From an uncultured Ruminococcus sp. (GTDB lineage Bacteria > Bacillota > Clostridia > Oscillospirales > Ruminococcaceae), in the NCBI GenBank assembly GCA_944388405.1, contig CALXIQ010000002.1:1-61750 (forward strand): 61,750 nucleotides of DNA, read 5' to 3'. Shown here one piece after another: positions 1-8,328 of the stretch. The notes beneath the pieces are model-generated. The model was given only the letters and a program-made list of their open reading frames with translations, searched no databases and had not been told where the DNA came from. Both the position numbers and the translations under genes were made by a program. Positions within the stretch are counted from its first letter, which is position 1. Each line of letters starts with the position of its first letter.

Positions 1-245
1 ACGCTGAACAGTTCATCACCTATTGTTATATTGCCATAAAATGTTGTTTCACGGTTGATATAATGCCGTTTGTATATATCTATGATGAGTGTGACCTTTT
101 CACCGGAAAATGTGTTGGATTCGGAATTATAGTCATAAATCGGCATTTCAATATAAATATGGCGCGGTATGTAAATATATAACAGCAGACCGGATACTAT
201 TACCGCGGCTGCGATTATCGTAGCTGTGAGTATTCGTCGCTTCAT
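1..245 (-). CDS. Membrane-anchored hypothetical protein, 3' end cut by window
   Basis: An open frame of 81 codons runs from an ATG at 243-245 off the left edge with no stop. AGAGGATG lies upstream as a ribosome site. Residues about 5-27 form one hydrophobic segment (AAAVIVSGLLLYIY) after KRR, so the product is probably a type II anchored or secreted protein with its body outside. The rest seen is beta-like and polar, with no known motif. It reads in the same direction as the GGGtGRT operon but is separated from it by a terminator at 332-365. Function unknown. Confidence 0.6.
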   Translation of the reverse strand, partial: MKRRILTATIIAAAVIVSGLLLYIYIPRHIYIEMPIYDYNSESNTFSGEKVTLIIDIYKRHYINRETTFYGNITIGDELFS

Positions 246-331
246 AATATGACATCCTCTACTGGTTTGTAAATCCAGTATACCACAATAATGTGCAAAT
301 GTCAATAGCCGCAGCTTATTTTTTGTGCAAA

Positions 332-365
332 AAAAGACCACATCTGACGAGCAGATATGGTCTTT
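332..365 (-). terminator. Rho-independent terminator of the GGGtGRT operon
   Basis: A stem AAAGACCACATCTG / CAGATATGGTCTTT with a short loop is flanked on the + strand by an A-run at 329-335, which is a T-run after the hairpin on the - strand. It lies about 60 bp beyond the stop of the GGGtGRT gene. Confidence 0.8.
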
Positions 366-427
366 GTATTTGACTGTTGAGATTTATGACCGCATAGTCA
401 TTCAGACTGTGTCACAACGCTTCAGTC

Positions 428-1429
428 TTATTTCTTCATGCCTTCCTCAACCGCAACGGCGCAGGCGACGGTTGCGCCAACCATCGGGTTGTTGCCCATG
501 CCGATGAGACCCATCATCTCAACGTGAGCAGGAACGGAGGAAGAACCTGCAAACTGAGCGTCGCTGTGCATTCTTCCCATTGTATCTGTCATACCGTATG
601 AAGCAGGACCTGCAGCCATATTGTCAGGATGAAGCGTACGTCCTGTACCGCCGCCTGAAGCAACAGAGAAGTACTTCTTGCCTGCCTCAAGACGCTCTTT
701 CTTGTATGTGCCGGCAACAGGATGCTGGAATCTTGTGGGGTTGGTGGAGTTACCTGTGATTGAAACGTCAACATTTTCCTTCCACATGATTGCAACGCCT
801 TCTGTTACGTCGTTAGCACCGTAGCAGTTAACCTTTGAACGAAGTCCGTCGGAATAAGCCTTGCGGAATACTTCCTTAACCTCGCCTGTATGATAATCCA
901 TCTCGGTTTCAACATATGTAAAGCCGTTGATTCTTGCGATGATCTGTGCAGCGTCCTTGCCAAGACCGTTAAGAATAACTCTCAGAGGCTTTTTACGAAC
1001 CTTGTTAGCCTTCTCAGCGATACCTATTGCACCCTCAGCTGCAGCGAAGGACTCGTGACCTGCCAGGAATGCAAAGCACTCTGTATCCTCTTCAAGGAGC
1101 ATCTTTCCGAGATTTCCGTGACCGAGACCAACCTTACGCTGATCGGCTACAGAACCGGGGATACAGAAAGCCTGGAGACCCTCTCCAATAGCTGCAGCAG
1201 CATCGGCAGCTCTCTTGCAGCCCTTCTTGATAGCGATTGCACAGCCTACAGTATAAGCCCACTTTGCATTTTCAAAACAGATAGGCTGAATTCCTTCAAC
1301 AAGCTTGTAAATATCAAGACCTTTTTCCTTGCAGACATCAGCGCACTCTTCAATAGAATTGATACCGTATTCCTTGATTACAGCGAGAATCTGCTTTTCT
1401 CTTCTTTCATATGATTCAAATAAAGCCAT
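428..1429 (-). CDS. GGGtGRT protein
   Basis: The 333-residue product carries SGGGTGRT near residues 257-264, the signature that names the GGGtGRT family of anaerobes, plus Gly-rich segments such as GLIGMGNNPMVGATVA near the C-terminus. The biochemical role is not established. The family is known mainly from its tight pairing with a NifU-like iron-sulfur scaffold protein, which is exactly what lies 14 bp upstream here. The likely role is in Fe-S cluster or metal handling in the cytoplasm; that is inference from the pairing. Start: ATG at 1427-1429 with GGAGGATAAC before it. Full length for the family. Second gene of a two-gene operon ending at the 332-365 terminator. Confidence 0.93.
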   Translation of the reverse strand: MALFESYERREKQILAVIKEYGINSIEECADVCKEKGLDIYKLVEGIQPICFENAKWAYTVGCAIAIKKGCKRAADAAAAIGEGLQAFCIPGSVADQRKVGLGHGNLGKMLLEEDTECFAFLAGHESFAAAEGAIGIAEKANKVRKKPLRVILNGLGKDAAQIIARINGFTYVETEMDYHTGEVKEVFRKAYSDGLRSKVNCYGANDVTEGVAIMWKENVDVSITGNSTNPTRFQHPVAGTYKKERLEAGKKYFSVASGGGTGRTLHPDNMAAGPASYGMTDTMGRMHSDAQFAGSSSVPAHVEMMGLIGMGNNPMVGATVACAVAVEEGMKK

Positions 1430-1443
1430 TGCAGTTATCCTCC

Positions 1444-2136
1444 TTATTCTTTTCTCGGGTCAACAATCTTAACGGCGTCGGAAACTCTGCCGTACTGACC
1501 CTTAGCCTTTTCAAAAGCTGTATTGGCGTCGTCGCCGGCCTTGATGAAGTCCATCATCTTGCCGAAGTTTACGAACTGGTAGCCGATAATTTCATCGTCC
1601 TCATTAAGAGCAAGACCTGTAACGTAACCGTCGGTCATTTCAAGATAACGAGGTCCCTTAGCGAGAGTGCCGTACATTGTACCAACCTGAGAACGGAGGC
1701 CCTTACCGAGGTCCTCAAGACCTGCGCCAACAACCAGACCGCCTTCGGAAAAAGCACTTTGTGAACGGCCGTAAACAATCTGGAGGAAAAGTTCTCTCAT
1801 AGCCGTATTGATAGCGTCGCAAACAAGGTCTGTATTAAGCGCTTCAAGAATTGTTCTTCCGGGAAGAATCTCGCTTGCCATAGCAGCAGAATGGGTCATA
1901 CCGGAGCAGCCGATGGTTTCAACCAGACATTCCTGAATAACGCCTTCTTTAACGTTAAGAGTAAGCTTGCAAGTACCCTGCTGGGGAGCGCACCAGCCCA
2001 CGCCGTGTGTAAAGCCTGAAATATCCTTGATTTCCTTAGCCTTTACCCACTTAGCTTCCTCCGGGATTGGAGCAGCGCCGTGAGCAACGCCCTGAGCGAT
2101 AGGGCACATTGTTTCAACTTCATGTGAATAAATCAT
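1444..2136 (-). CDS. NifU/SufU-like iron-sulfur cluster assembly scaffold
   Basis: The 230-residue product holds ETIGCSGMTHSA at about residues 94-105, the cysteine loop of NifU-like scaffold proteins that bind nascent Fe-S clusters. Further cysteines occur in GVGWCAPQQGTC. The N-terminal two thirds match the scaffold fold. The C-terminus (about 160-230) is an extra domain seen in the version that pairs with GGGtGRT proteins. Start: ATG at 2134-2136 after GAGAGGAG. It is the first gene of the operon, driven by the promoter at 2183-2211. Family call is firm; the specific client proteins are unknown. Confidence 0.9.
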   Translation of the reverse strand: MIYSHEVETMCPIAQGVAHGAAPIPEEAKWVKAKEIKDISGFTHGVGWCAPQQGTCKLTLNVKEGVIQECLVETIGCSGMTHSAAMASEILPGRTILEALNTDLVCDAINTAMRELFLQIVYGRSQSAFSEGGLVVGAGLEDLGKGLRSQVGTMYGTLAKGPRYLEMTDGYVTGLALNEDDEIIGYQFVNFGKMMDFIKAGDDANTAFEKAKGQYGRVSDAVKIVDPRKE

Positions 2137-2182
2137 TCAAAATACTCCTCTCAATAATATGATGTATTTTACATACGAATAT

Positions 2183-2211
2183 ATTATATAACATTTCCCT
2201 GTTTATTTCAA
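2183..2211 (-). promoter_or_regulatory. Promoter of scaffold-GGGtGRT operon
   Basis: On the - strand, TTGAAA (2206-2211) and TATAAT (2183-2188) are separated by exactly 17 bp, about 45 bp upstream of the scaffold start codon. Confidence 0.75.
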
Positions 2212-2396
2212 GCGGTTTGCGCAAAAATATATTCTTTTTTTACATTTGCATGCCCTATTCGCCAAAAATGGACTTAAATCGCCGCAAATTCTGTTTACGC
2301 CGCCGTTTTGAATCAAAGTTTTACGCAAAACATACAGTGTTTGCATGGAAAATACTTGCGCAAATTTTATTGCAGAGCAAAAACATTCGCTGCCTG

Positions 2397-2425
2397 TTGA
2401 CTTTTATAAAAGGACATGATATAAT
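2397..2425 (+). promoter_or_regulatory. Promoter reading into the tRNA-Leu 5' half copy
   Basis: TTGACT (2397-2402), 17 bp, TATAAT (2420-2425). Transcription would begin near 2432, 25 bp before the first copy of the tRNA 5' half at 2457. This looks like the ancestral tRNA-Leu promoter. No comparable promoter is visible just before the intact tRNA at 3769, so the intact tRNA may depend on read-through from here. Confidence 0.7.
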
Positions 2426-2452
2426 ACATTTTGTTGATGCAAAATCTACAAC

Positions 2453-2496
2453 ATATGCGGGTGTGGCGGAATTGGCAGACGCGATAGATTTAGGTT
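2453..2496 (+). repeat. Left direct repeat: orphan tRNA-Leu 5' half
   Basis: 44 bp identical to 3765-3808. It contains tRNA positions 1-40 (acceptor 5' strand, D arm, anticodon 5' stem and loop) and then diverges. It cannot make a tRNA, but the promoter at 2397-2425 would transcribe it. Confidence 0.9.
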
Positions 2497-2531
2497 GCGT
2501 TATTATAGTGTATTTTTGTGGGTGGTATATC

Positions 2532-3356
2532 TTGGCTATATTTGGTAAAACAATATCCCTGTTTTTAATAGAAGGTGACCCAAATAAGCGTTGGGTATGC
2601 GAGCTATCAAACTGGAATGGCAAAGCTTATAAAATTCCTCGAATTGAAGTGAAACACTGTAGCGATAGAAATGATCTTGCAGCTTGTGGTATATACTTTC
2701 TTTTTGGTAGAAATGACACTGATGATAAAGGAATTGTCTACATTGGCGAAGCTGAAAATGTTTTTGAACGTTTAAAACAACACGATTCACAAAAGGATTT
2801 CTGGAATGAATGTATCGTGTTCATCAGTAAAGATAACAGGCTTAACAAAGCCCATATCAAATATCTTGAATATTGTTGCTATATGCTGGCGAAAAATGCC
2901 AATCGCTATACGATTAACAATTCGCAAGTACCGGCTTATGCATCATTAACTGAGCCTGAACAGGCGGAGATGGACGAATTTTTGTACAATATCCGCATGA
3001 TAAGCAATGTACTTGGACATAAGGTGCTCGAACCTTTTGTTAAAATGATTTCTGAGTTTTCAGAAGATGTGCCCCAAATTCTTTATATAACAACAAATCG
3101 TGGTGCAAATGCAAAAGGAATGCAAACAAGTGAAGGCTTTGTTGTGTTGAAGGATTCACAAATCGCTGATGGTGTAACAGATTCTTGTCCGAAGAGCATA
3201 AGAAAACTGCGAGAACAATTAACTCAAAGCGGAATTATTAATGAAAACAGAATTTTTACTGAGGACAAAGTTTTTAGTAGTCCATCCACTGCGGCAAGTG
3301 TTGTTATGGGGCGCAGTGCTAACGGACGTACTGAATGGCGTGAATCGAAAACCTGA
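2532..3356 (+). CDS. GIY-YIG nuclease family protein with DUF4357 domain
   Basis: The product has GIYFLFG at about residues 53-59 and VYIGEAENVFERL at about 69-81, the two halves of the GIY-YIG nuclease core, and a C-terminal DUF4357 segment (SPSTAASVVMGRSANGRTEW). I chose the TTG at 2532 (about 274 aa): a GGTGG stretch precedes it, and the conserved block FLIEGDPNKR begins a few residues later. A longer open frame to 2217 would read through the tRNA half repeat and is not credible. The family is widespread in accessory and defence loci; the enzymatic role of this class is not settled. The protein sits between the tRNA-Leu repeats and may be the element's own nuclease, which is inference. Confidence 0.82.
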   Translation: MAIFGKTISLFLIEGDPNKRWVCELSNWNGKAYKIPRIEVKHCSDRNDLAACGIYFLFGRNDTDDKGIVYIGEAENVFERLKQHDSQKDFWNECIVFISKDNRLNKAHIKYLEYCCYMLAKNANRYTINNSQVPAYASLTEPEQAEMDEFLYNIRMISNVLGHKVLEPFVKMISEFSEDVPQILYITTNRGANAKGMQTSEGFVVLKDSQIADGVTDSCPKSIRKLREQLTQSGIINENRIFTEDKVFSSPSTAASVVMGRSANGRTEWRESKT

Positions 3357-3477
3357 TAGTGATTGGCAATTAATTGTTAGGCACTATAAAAATCAAATAT
3401 GTATGCATGGAGTAATTGGTATAAGCAATAGACTCATGGAGCGTTACTACATTGAAAAAATTAATTGGCACTTTACT

Positions 3478-3753
3478 ATGATGAATGAGATTATGGAAGA
3501 TTATATTGAGGCACATAAGTTTTGTAACAATAATATGCCGACACTAAAAAAGGATTCATTGTGTGGTTGCTTTTATTGCTTGAGCATTTTTAATCCTGCT
3601 GAAATTGATGAGTGGATTATTGATGATAATGAGTCAGATAAATTAGGCACGGCAATTTGCCCATACTGTGGAATAGATTCTGTTATAGCAGAAAGTGCAG
3701 GTTATCCGATTACAAAAGAGTTTTTAGCCAAGATGCAAAGCTATTGGTTTTAA
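3478..3753 (+). CDS. Small Cys-rich cytoplasmic protein, probable zinc binder
   Basis: About 91 residues. CGCFYCLSIFNPAEIDEWI and AICPYCGIDSVIAESAGY supply two CxxC-type pairs, a treble-clef or zinc-ribbon arrangement. The order C-x2-C, DEW, C-x2-C, YPIT, YWF is one I recognise from a conserved family of uncharacterised bacterial proteins. The frame is open further upstream to 3241, but the family begins near MNEIMEDYIEAHK, so I place the start at the ATG pair around 3478. The ribosome site is weak. It lies 121 bp after the GIY-YIG gene and ends 15 bp before the tRNA. Function unknown. Confidence 0.65.
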   Translation: MMNEIMEDYIEAHKFCNNNMPTLKKDSLCGCFYCLSIFNPAEIDEWIIDDNESDKLGTAICPYCGIDSVIAESAGYPITKEFLAKMQSYWF

Positions 3754-3764
3754 TAGTTAATTTA

Positions 3765-3808
3765 ATATGCGGGTGTGGCGGAATTGGCAGACGCGATAGA
3801 TTTAGGTT
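3765..3808 (+). repeat. Right direct repeat within intact tRNA-Leu
   Basis: Identical 44 bp to 2453-2496. Here the sequence continues as a complete tRNA, so this copy is functional. Confidence 0.9.
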
Positions 3809-3852
3809 CTATTGGCACCACCGTGCAGGTTCAAGTCCTGTCACCCGCACCA
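3769..3852 (+). tRNA. tRNA-Leu (anticodon UAG)
   Basis: 84 nt. Acceptor stem GCGGGTG pairs with CACCCGC. The anticodon stem ATAGA / TCTAT encloses TTTAGGT, giving anticodon TAG. A variable arm, a T arm with GGTTCAAGTCC, discriminator A and an encoded CCA are all present. The long variable arm fits Leu. The first 40 nt are duplicated 1312 bp upstream. Confidence 0.96.
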
Positions 3853-3872
3853 GTCCTATCCCGGACGGGGCA

Positions 3873-3909
3873 ATATCCGTTACTATGTTGGTGGTAACGG
3901 ATATTTTTG
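3873..3909 (+). terminator. Terminator after tRNA-Leu
   Basis: An 11-bp perfect stem ATATCCGTTAC / GTAACGGATAT with a 10-nt loop is followed by TTTTTG, 20 bp after the tRNA. Confidence 0.85.
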
Positions 3910-4358
3910 TGCCCGCTGACAAGACATCTATTCCATAGTTCAATACCATACTCCGGAAACTCTTCTACGACATTATCGTAATTTTCTAACCTTACAAAAG
4001 CATTAATTGGAGGATAATTGTAACAGTATAAACAGTGAAACGGTATTTTCTGAATCGTTTCGTTTGTGAAGCGCTGAAACGCTGAATCTGCAATTTCAAA
4101 TATTTTCCCGTAAATAGGAGTTCCATCACTGTTTTCACCAATTATAGATGCTGCAACAAGGTGAGAGATTTGATAATAGAGTGAGCCTTCATGTGTGTCT
4201 GCAATTTTATTTTTACCTTCATCCATTTTAGTAAAAACCTTTGCCGGCGAAAAGCGCAGTTCACCGTTCATAATATATTTCTCCATATATTGAGATTGTC
4301 CTAATTTTATGAACGCATTGGGCAAAGGTATTTTTCTATCCTTTATCATATTCTCCAT
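3910..4358 (-). pseudogene. Truncated second gene of the methyltransferase operon
   Basis: The frame opens with ATG at 4356-4358, one base after the methyltransferase stop, so the two are co-translated. The N-terminus (LPNAFIKLGQSQYMEKYI, LRFSPAKVF, HEGSLYYQI) resembles a family of about 250-300 residue proteins often found beside restriction or defence genes. Around residue 145 the family likeness ends, and the frame runs on through the tRNA terminator and the tRNA complement to a chance stop at 3831. I read this as a gene whose 3' half was lost where it now abuts the tRNA locus. The exact break, near 3910-3930, is an estimate. Confidence 0.6.
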
Positions 4359-4359
4359 A

Positions 4360-7137
4360 CTATTTTCCCTCCGTCAACTCCCTGTACATCTTCATCAATT
4401 CCGCCACGCATTCTGATTCGGTAATTTTCCTATCAAACCCATACGCTGCCATAACGGCAAAGTCGTTTGCCTGATGAGCACGGCGGAGCTCAGGCGGCAT
4501 GGTAAGCTCATCATAGAGGTCGGCAAGAGAGCAATCGGGATACAATACCCTTGCGTCAAGAATCTCCTGTGCGGTTTTCTCGATTTTGGCTTTCTGTTCG
4601 GGGGTGGGGTTGCACCAGGGAAAGTTGTTGTAGACGATGTCTTTTGAGTAGCGATAGTCACTTTTCAATCTTCCTGCAACAGTACGCATCCAAGCCATAT
4701 GAACATTTGATGTTAGTACACCGAAATGATATAATGTTGCATCAGGAATAATAACAGCAGAATCAGTTGGCACAACCGTGTTATCGAGAAAGCCCAATGG
4801 TATGTATCTTCTGTTTTCGGAAGATACTCTCGGAACAATTATGTAACTATCTGGATTAAAAGTTTCTCTGAAAACAGTAGGAGTATCAGCGAGTTTTTGT
4901 CTGTCATGAGCACCGTTCAATCTGTCTTGCCTGCAAGCCTCAACTCTTTTCATAATTTCAGGCATTTTTCTGAGTTCAGCAGGACTTATTCCAACAAGCC
5001 AAAGACAGTATCTATCCTTGTTATTGATGTACTCTGCTGCACCAGTCAATTTTTTGATATACTTTACTGCATTAGGTTCTTTTTTTATGAAGTCATTATA
5101 ATCTTCTGCTTCAATGATTAGATTTCCGCCATCAGCAGGTCGATTTCCTGTTGTCATTTTAGGAACATCACAAATAGGCTTGGATTTGCTTTCAATAAAT
5201 ACATCTATCGCGTCAATAAGATAAGCATTGATGTTCTTCACGTTTTTTTCGACGCCATTATCAAAAAGCCGTTTATCCGCAGTATTCTCTGCAACACTGA
5301 AACCTATAATAACACAGTGTACATGTGCTTTCAGGCTTGCCTCACTATCCCAGCGGAAAGTACGATGTGCAAAGTCAATATGTATGCCAAAACGGTCATA
5401 CAGCGGTTTCCACACGCCTGCTACCTGTTCACCCTGCGTAATACTGTTGGTAGAAACAAAAGCAGTACGTATAGATGTACCGACCATAAGTTGTGCTGCT
5501 TTAAAATACCAACCTGAAACATAGTCTATCTTACCTGCGGTCTTGTAAGGCTTGCCGTTCTCGTCAACGTAAATAGACAGAATGTCATTTTTCTGTTCCT
5601 TAGATTGCAAGGAATAACCCACAAACGGCGGATTTCCCATAATATAATTAAGCTCACTCTTTGGCACAACATCTTCCCAGTCGATACGCAGAGCGTTGCC
5701 CTCCACAATATTGGCATAGCTTTTAAGCGGCAGGAAGTCAAGGCTCATCTGTACAATTTCTTCGGTTTCCTTCATCATCTGACTTTCCGCAATCCACAGC
5801 GCAGTTTTTGCAACCGTTACCGCAAAATCGTTTATCTCAATGCCGTAAAATTGCCCGATTGAAACCTTTATAGGCTTGAAATAATCATCGCCCATTATTA
5901 ACTGTTCCTTGTGAATTTCATCGAGAATTTCATTTTCAAGACGGCGCAATGAGATATAGGTTTCGGTCAGGAAATTGCCCGAACCGCAGGCAGGGTCAAG
6001 AAATTTAAGCCCCGCCAGCTTTCTCTGAAATTCAAACAGCTTATCCCGTCTGACGTTTATCTGCTTAGACTCTTTAATCTCATCAAGTTCTGCCCGTAAA
6101 TCGTCAAGAAACAGCGGATCGATAACCTTATGGATGTTCTCGATTGAGGTGTAGTGCATTCCTCCGCTGCGGCGAGTTTCGGGGTTTAGGGTTGACTCGA
6201 AAACCGCACCGAAAATGGTAGGGCTTATCTCCGACCAGTCAAAGTCCTCGCTTGCCTTTCTTAGCAGCAGGTCGAGGATTTCTTCACTGAAATTGGGGAT
6301 TTCAATATCCTCGTCCTTGAACAGTCCGCCGTTGACATAGGGAAATTCCGACAGCATTGTTTCATCGTAAGGGTCACGTTTGTCCTCGGTGGTGTCAAGA
6401 ATTTTAAACAGCTCAATCAGAGCCTTTCTGGAGTTTTTCACATCGAACTGTTTGAGATAATCGTGGAACATACCGTGTCTGCCGAAAATGCCGGCGTCCT
6501 CGGCATAAAGACAGAACACAAGGCGTACACAGAGCATATTGAGGCTCTTCAGACTTTCCGGAGAGTCGGGGTTTCTGTACTGCTTCAGAATGGCATTATA
6601 CAGCTTGCCCACAAGCTCGCCAGCCTGCAAGGAGACCTCCATTTCCTTTTTGATATGCTCATCGCCTGTATTTACAAGAAACTGTAAACGATAAAATTCC
6701 TTCGGCAGGTCTTTGAGAAATATCTGCTCAGGCTCGCCGTTGGGTTTTTCCATATCATAAACAAGAAATTCAGAGAAGTTACAAGTCACAATCCAGCGAG
6801 GACGCTGAGAATAGGGAAGTTCAGCGGCATAACGTTTCGCCTGCTGAAACGGCGAAAGAATAGAACCGTCAGATTGTCTTATACCCTTGCGAAGATCCTT
6901 CCCCAAGCCTTTCTGCTCGATAAGCACGTGTGTAGATGGAATAAAGCCGTCGATGAAAGAGGTGTGGTCGAGTTTAACCTGGTCCTCAAAAGTTATAAAC
7001 TCAGTTATATTTTTCACTCCGTAAACGTGTTCAAGTAAATCAATCCAGAATTTCTGCGATTCGCCCTTTTCATAGCCTTTGTCTTTCCAATAATTTGCGA
7101 AGCTCTTCGCAGCTGATTTTTGCTCTTTTTCGGTCAT
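4360..7137 (-). CDS. MmeI-like class I SAM-dependent DNA methyltransferase with N-terminal nuclease domain
   Basis: A 925-residue protein. DGFIPSTHVLIEQKG at about 58-72 is a PD-(D/E)xK-like nuclease segment. FLDPACGSGNFL at about 379-391 is methylase motif I (SAM binding), and GNPPFVGYS near 499 is motif IV, the adenine-N6 catalytic NPPF. The C-terminal third would be the target-recognition region. This order is that of type IIG/IIL restriction-modification enzymes (MmeI family), which modify and cut in one chain. Start: ATG at 7135-7137 after AAAGGAGG; a longer start to 7176 lacks a ribosome site. All motifs look intact, but the downstream partner gene is truncated. Confidence 0.9.
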   Translation of the reverse strand: MTEKEQKSAAKSFANYWKDKGYEKGESQKFWIDLLEHVYGVKNITEFITFEDQVKLDHTSFIDGFIPSTHVLIEQKGLGKDLRKGIRQSDGSILSPFQQAKRYAAELPYSQRPRWIVTCNFSEFLVYDMEKPNGEPEQIFLKDLPKEFYRLQFLVNTGDEHIKKEMEVSLQAGELVGKLYNAILKQYRNPDSPESLKSLNMLCVRLVFCLYAEDAGIFGRHGMFHDYLKQFDVKNSRKALIELFKILDTTEDKRDPYDETMLSEFPYVNGGLFKDEDIEIPNFSEEILDLLLRKASEDFDWSEISPTIFGAVFESTLNPETRRSGGMHYTSIENIHKVIDPLFLDDLRAELDEIKESKQINVRRDKLFEFQRKLAGLKFLDPACGSGNFLTETYISLRRLENEILDEIHKEQLIMGDDYFKPIKVSIGQFYGIEINDFAVTVAKTALWIAESQMMKETEEIVQMSLDFLPLKSYANIVEGNALRIDWEDVVPKSELNYIMGNPPFVGYSLQSKEQKNDILSIYVDENGKPYKTAGKIDYVSGWYFKAAQLMVGTSIRTAFVSTNSITQGEQVAGVWKPLYDRFGIHIDFAHRTFRWDSEASLKAHVHCVIIGFSVAENTADKRLFDNGVEKNVKNINAYLIDAIDVFIESKSKPICDVPKMTTGNRPADGGNLIIEAEDYNDFIKKEPNAVKYIKKLTGAAEYINNKDRYCLWLVGISPAELRKMPEIMKRVEACRQDRLNGAHDRQKLADTPTVFRETFNPDSYIIVPRVSSENRRYIPLGFLDNTVVPTDSAVIIPDATLYHFGVLTSNVHMAWMRTVAGRLKSDYRYSKDIVYNNFPWCNPTPEQKAKIEKTAQEILDARVLYPDCSLADLYDELTMPPELRRAHQANDFAVMAAYGFDRKITESECVAELMKMYRELTEGK

Positions 7138-7178
7138 TGTTTTGCCTCCTTTAAAAAAATATATAATCATTTGCAATA

Positions 7179-7207
7179 ATTATAGCATATAATTGTTGAA
7201 ACCACAA
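7179..7207 (-). promoter_or_regulatory. Promoter of the MmeI-like gene
   Basis: On the - strand TTGTGG (7202-7207), 17 bp, TATAAT (7179-7184), about 42 bp before the start codon. Confidence 0.65.
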
Positions 7208-7324
7208 GTATTTTGCGATTTATCCAAAGCATTTCTTGTAGGTTTGTCAATAAAGCGTTACAAAAGTTTCAGAAAACTTCGCCGGTAGTTAAGAAAGCCG
7301 ATTAAGAGATAGAAGAAGCATCGG

Positions 7325-7440
7325 GTGGTGCAAAACCTGTGGCTGTTTGGCGGTTCCATTAGTGACAATATTGCTTACAGTAAAGAAACTCTACAGACGA
7401 GGAAGTGTATCTGGCGGCAGAGAACAACACAAATAATGCC
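7325..7440 (+). pseudogene. Remnant of an ABC-transporter ATP-binding domain
   Basis: In one frame the DNA reads VVQNLWLFGGSISDNIAYSK, and one frame later TDEEVYLAAENNTNNA. Together these match the stretch of ABC exporter ATPases between Walker A and the signature motif (Q-loop partner, LF.GSI.DNI.Y, TDEEV..AA). The frame shifts around 7395, and neither Walker A nor Walker B is present nearby, so only a decayed fragment of about 38 codons survives. It lies just before the patatin gene. The rest of 7208-7324 holds nothing I can assign. Confidence 0.7.
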
Positions 7441-7458
7441 TAACGGGAGATGGTACTT

Positions 7459-8328
7459 ATGAACACACATAAAAAGATCGGACTGGTGGTTGAGGGTGGC
7501 GGAATGAAGTGCGCCTACAACGCCGCCATTCTGGATGCCTTTCTGGATGAAGATATTACCTTTGACTATTGCGTCGGTGTTTCTGCCGCTGCGGGGAATC
7601 TGGCGTCGTATCTTGCAGGACAGCGGGGTAGAAATCTACGCTTTTTCACGGAACATATCCACTCTCCCGATTATTTCGGATTGAGGAGCCTATTAAAAAC
7701 GGGCGACCTGTTCGGCTTGCAGTATATCTATGGCGAGCTGACTCGTTCGGGTGGTAAAGACCCGCTGGATTTTGCCACATTTCAGAGTAATCCCACGGAG
7801 TATGAGGCAGTTGTCACCAACGCTCTGACGGGAAAGGCGGAATACTTCGGAAAAGACATGATGAAGCAGGATGACTACCGCCTGATTATGGCTTCCAGCG
7901 CAATTCCCGTGGTTTGTCGTCCTGTGGAGCTGAATGGAATGCCATATTTTGACGGAGGTCTGGCAGACGCCATTCCGGTGCGCCGAGCTTTGGAGCGGGG
8001 TTGTGACAAGTTGGTGGTCATTCTGTCCAAAAACCGCGACTATGTAAGAAAGCCCCAGGGAATGCGGTTTTTCTATCGCCGGGCATGCCGAAAATATCCG
8101 AAAATTGCAGATGCAATTGAACGTCGCCATCTCACCTACAACGTCAATTTTCATGATGTTTTTGCGCTGGAGCAATCAGGAATTGCCTTTGTTTTTGCTC
8201 CAAGCGAGCCGCTTCATGTAGGCACCTCCTCTATGAACGAGAAGGATGAATGGGAATTATACGAGTTGGGTATGCGGGATTTTAATGCTCAAAAAGAGCA
8301 ACTGAAGGAGTATTTATTGGCTGAATGA
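7459..8328 (+). CDS. Patatin-like phospholipase family protein
   Basis: About 289 residues. GLVVEGGGMKCAYNAAIL at the N-terminus is the Gly-rich oxyanion loop. CVGVSAAAGN near residue 43 is the nucleophile elbow (Ser in GVSAA, where many patatins have GxSxG). FDGGLADAIPV near 173 is the DGG motif carrying the catalytic Asp. This is the YjjU/RssA-like bacterial group, predicted to hydrolyse acyl esters of lipids in the cytoplasm or at the membrane. GGGAG at 7445-7449 favours the ATG at 7459 over the one at 7450. Length and Ser-Asp dyad look complete. Substrate unknown. The neighbours give no operon context. Confidence 0.9.
   Translation: MNTHKKIGLVVEGGGMKCAYNAAILDAFLDEDITFDYCVGVSAAAGNLASYLAGQRGRNLRFFTEHIHSPDYFGLRSLLKTGDLFGLQYIYGELTRSGGKDPLDFATFQSNPTEYEAVVTNALTGKAEYFGKDMMKQDDYRLIMASSAIPVVCRPVELNGMPYFDGGLADAIPVRRALERGCDKLVVILSKNRDYVRKPQGMRFFYRRACRKYPKIADAIERRHLTYNVNFHDVFALEQSGIAFVFAPSEPLHVGTSSMNEKDEWELYELGMRDFNAQKEQLKEYLLAE

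Larger units (their letters stand above)
2453..3808 (+). mobile_element. 1.31-kb insertion in tRNA-Leu carrying a GIY-YIG nuclease gene
   Basis: A perfect 44-bp direct repeat bounds the unit: 2453-2496 and 3765-3808. The repeat is 4 bp of flank plus the first 40 nt of tRNA-Leu, ending in the anticodon arm. The right copy continues into a complete tRNA; the left copy stops at the junction and runs into unrelated DNA. One repeat plus insert is 1312 bp. Inside are a GIY-YIG/DUF4357 gene and a small Cys-rich gene, with no integrase. Integration of foreign DNA at a tRNA anticodon loop with restoration of the gene fits the pattern. Whether the element moves by its own nuclease, by an integrase elsewhere, or is a decayed island remnant is inference. 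Confidence 0.75.

Noticed and set aside
2217..2531. Long upstream extension of the GIY-YIG frame
   Set aside because: It would read through the promoter and the tRNA-Leu half copy, and the family-like sequence starts only after 2550.
2457..3852. Group I or other intron splitting tRNA-Leu
   Set aside because: The right copy is a complete tRNA and the left half is a duplicate, so no splicing is needed.
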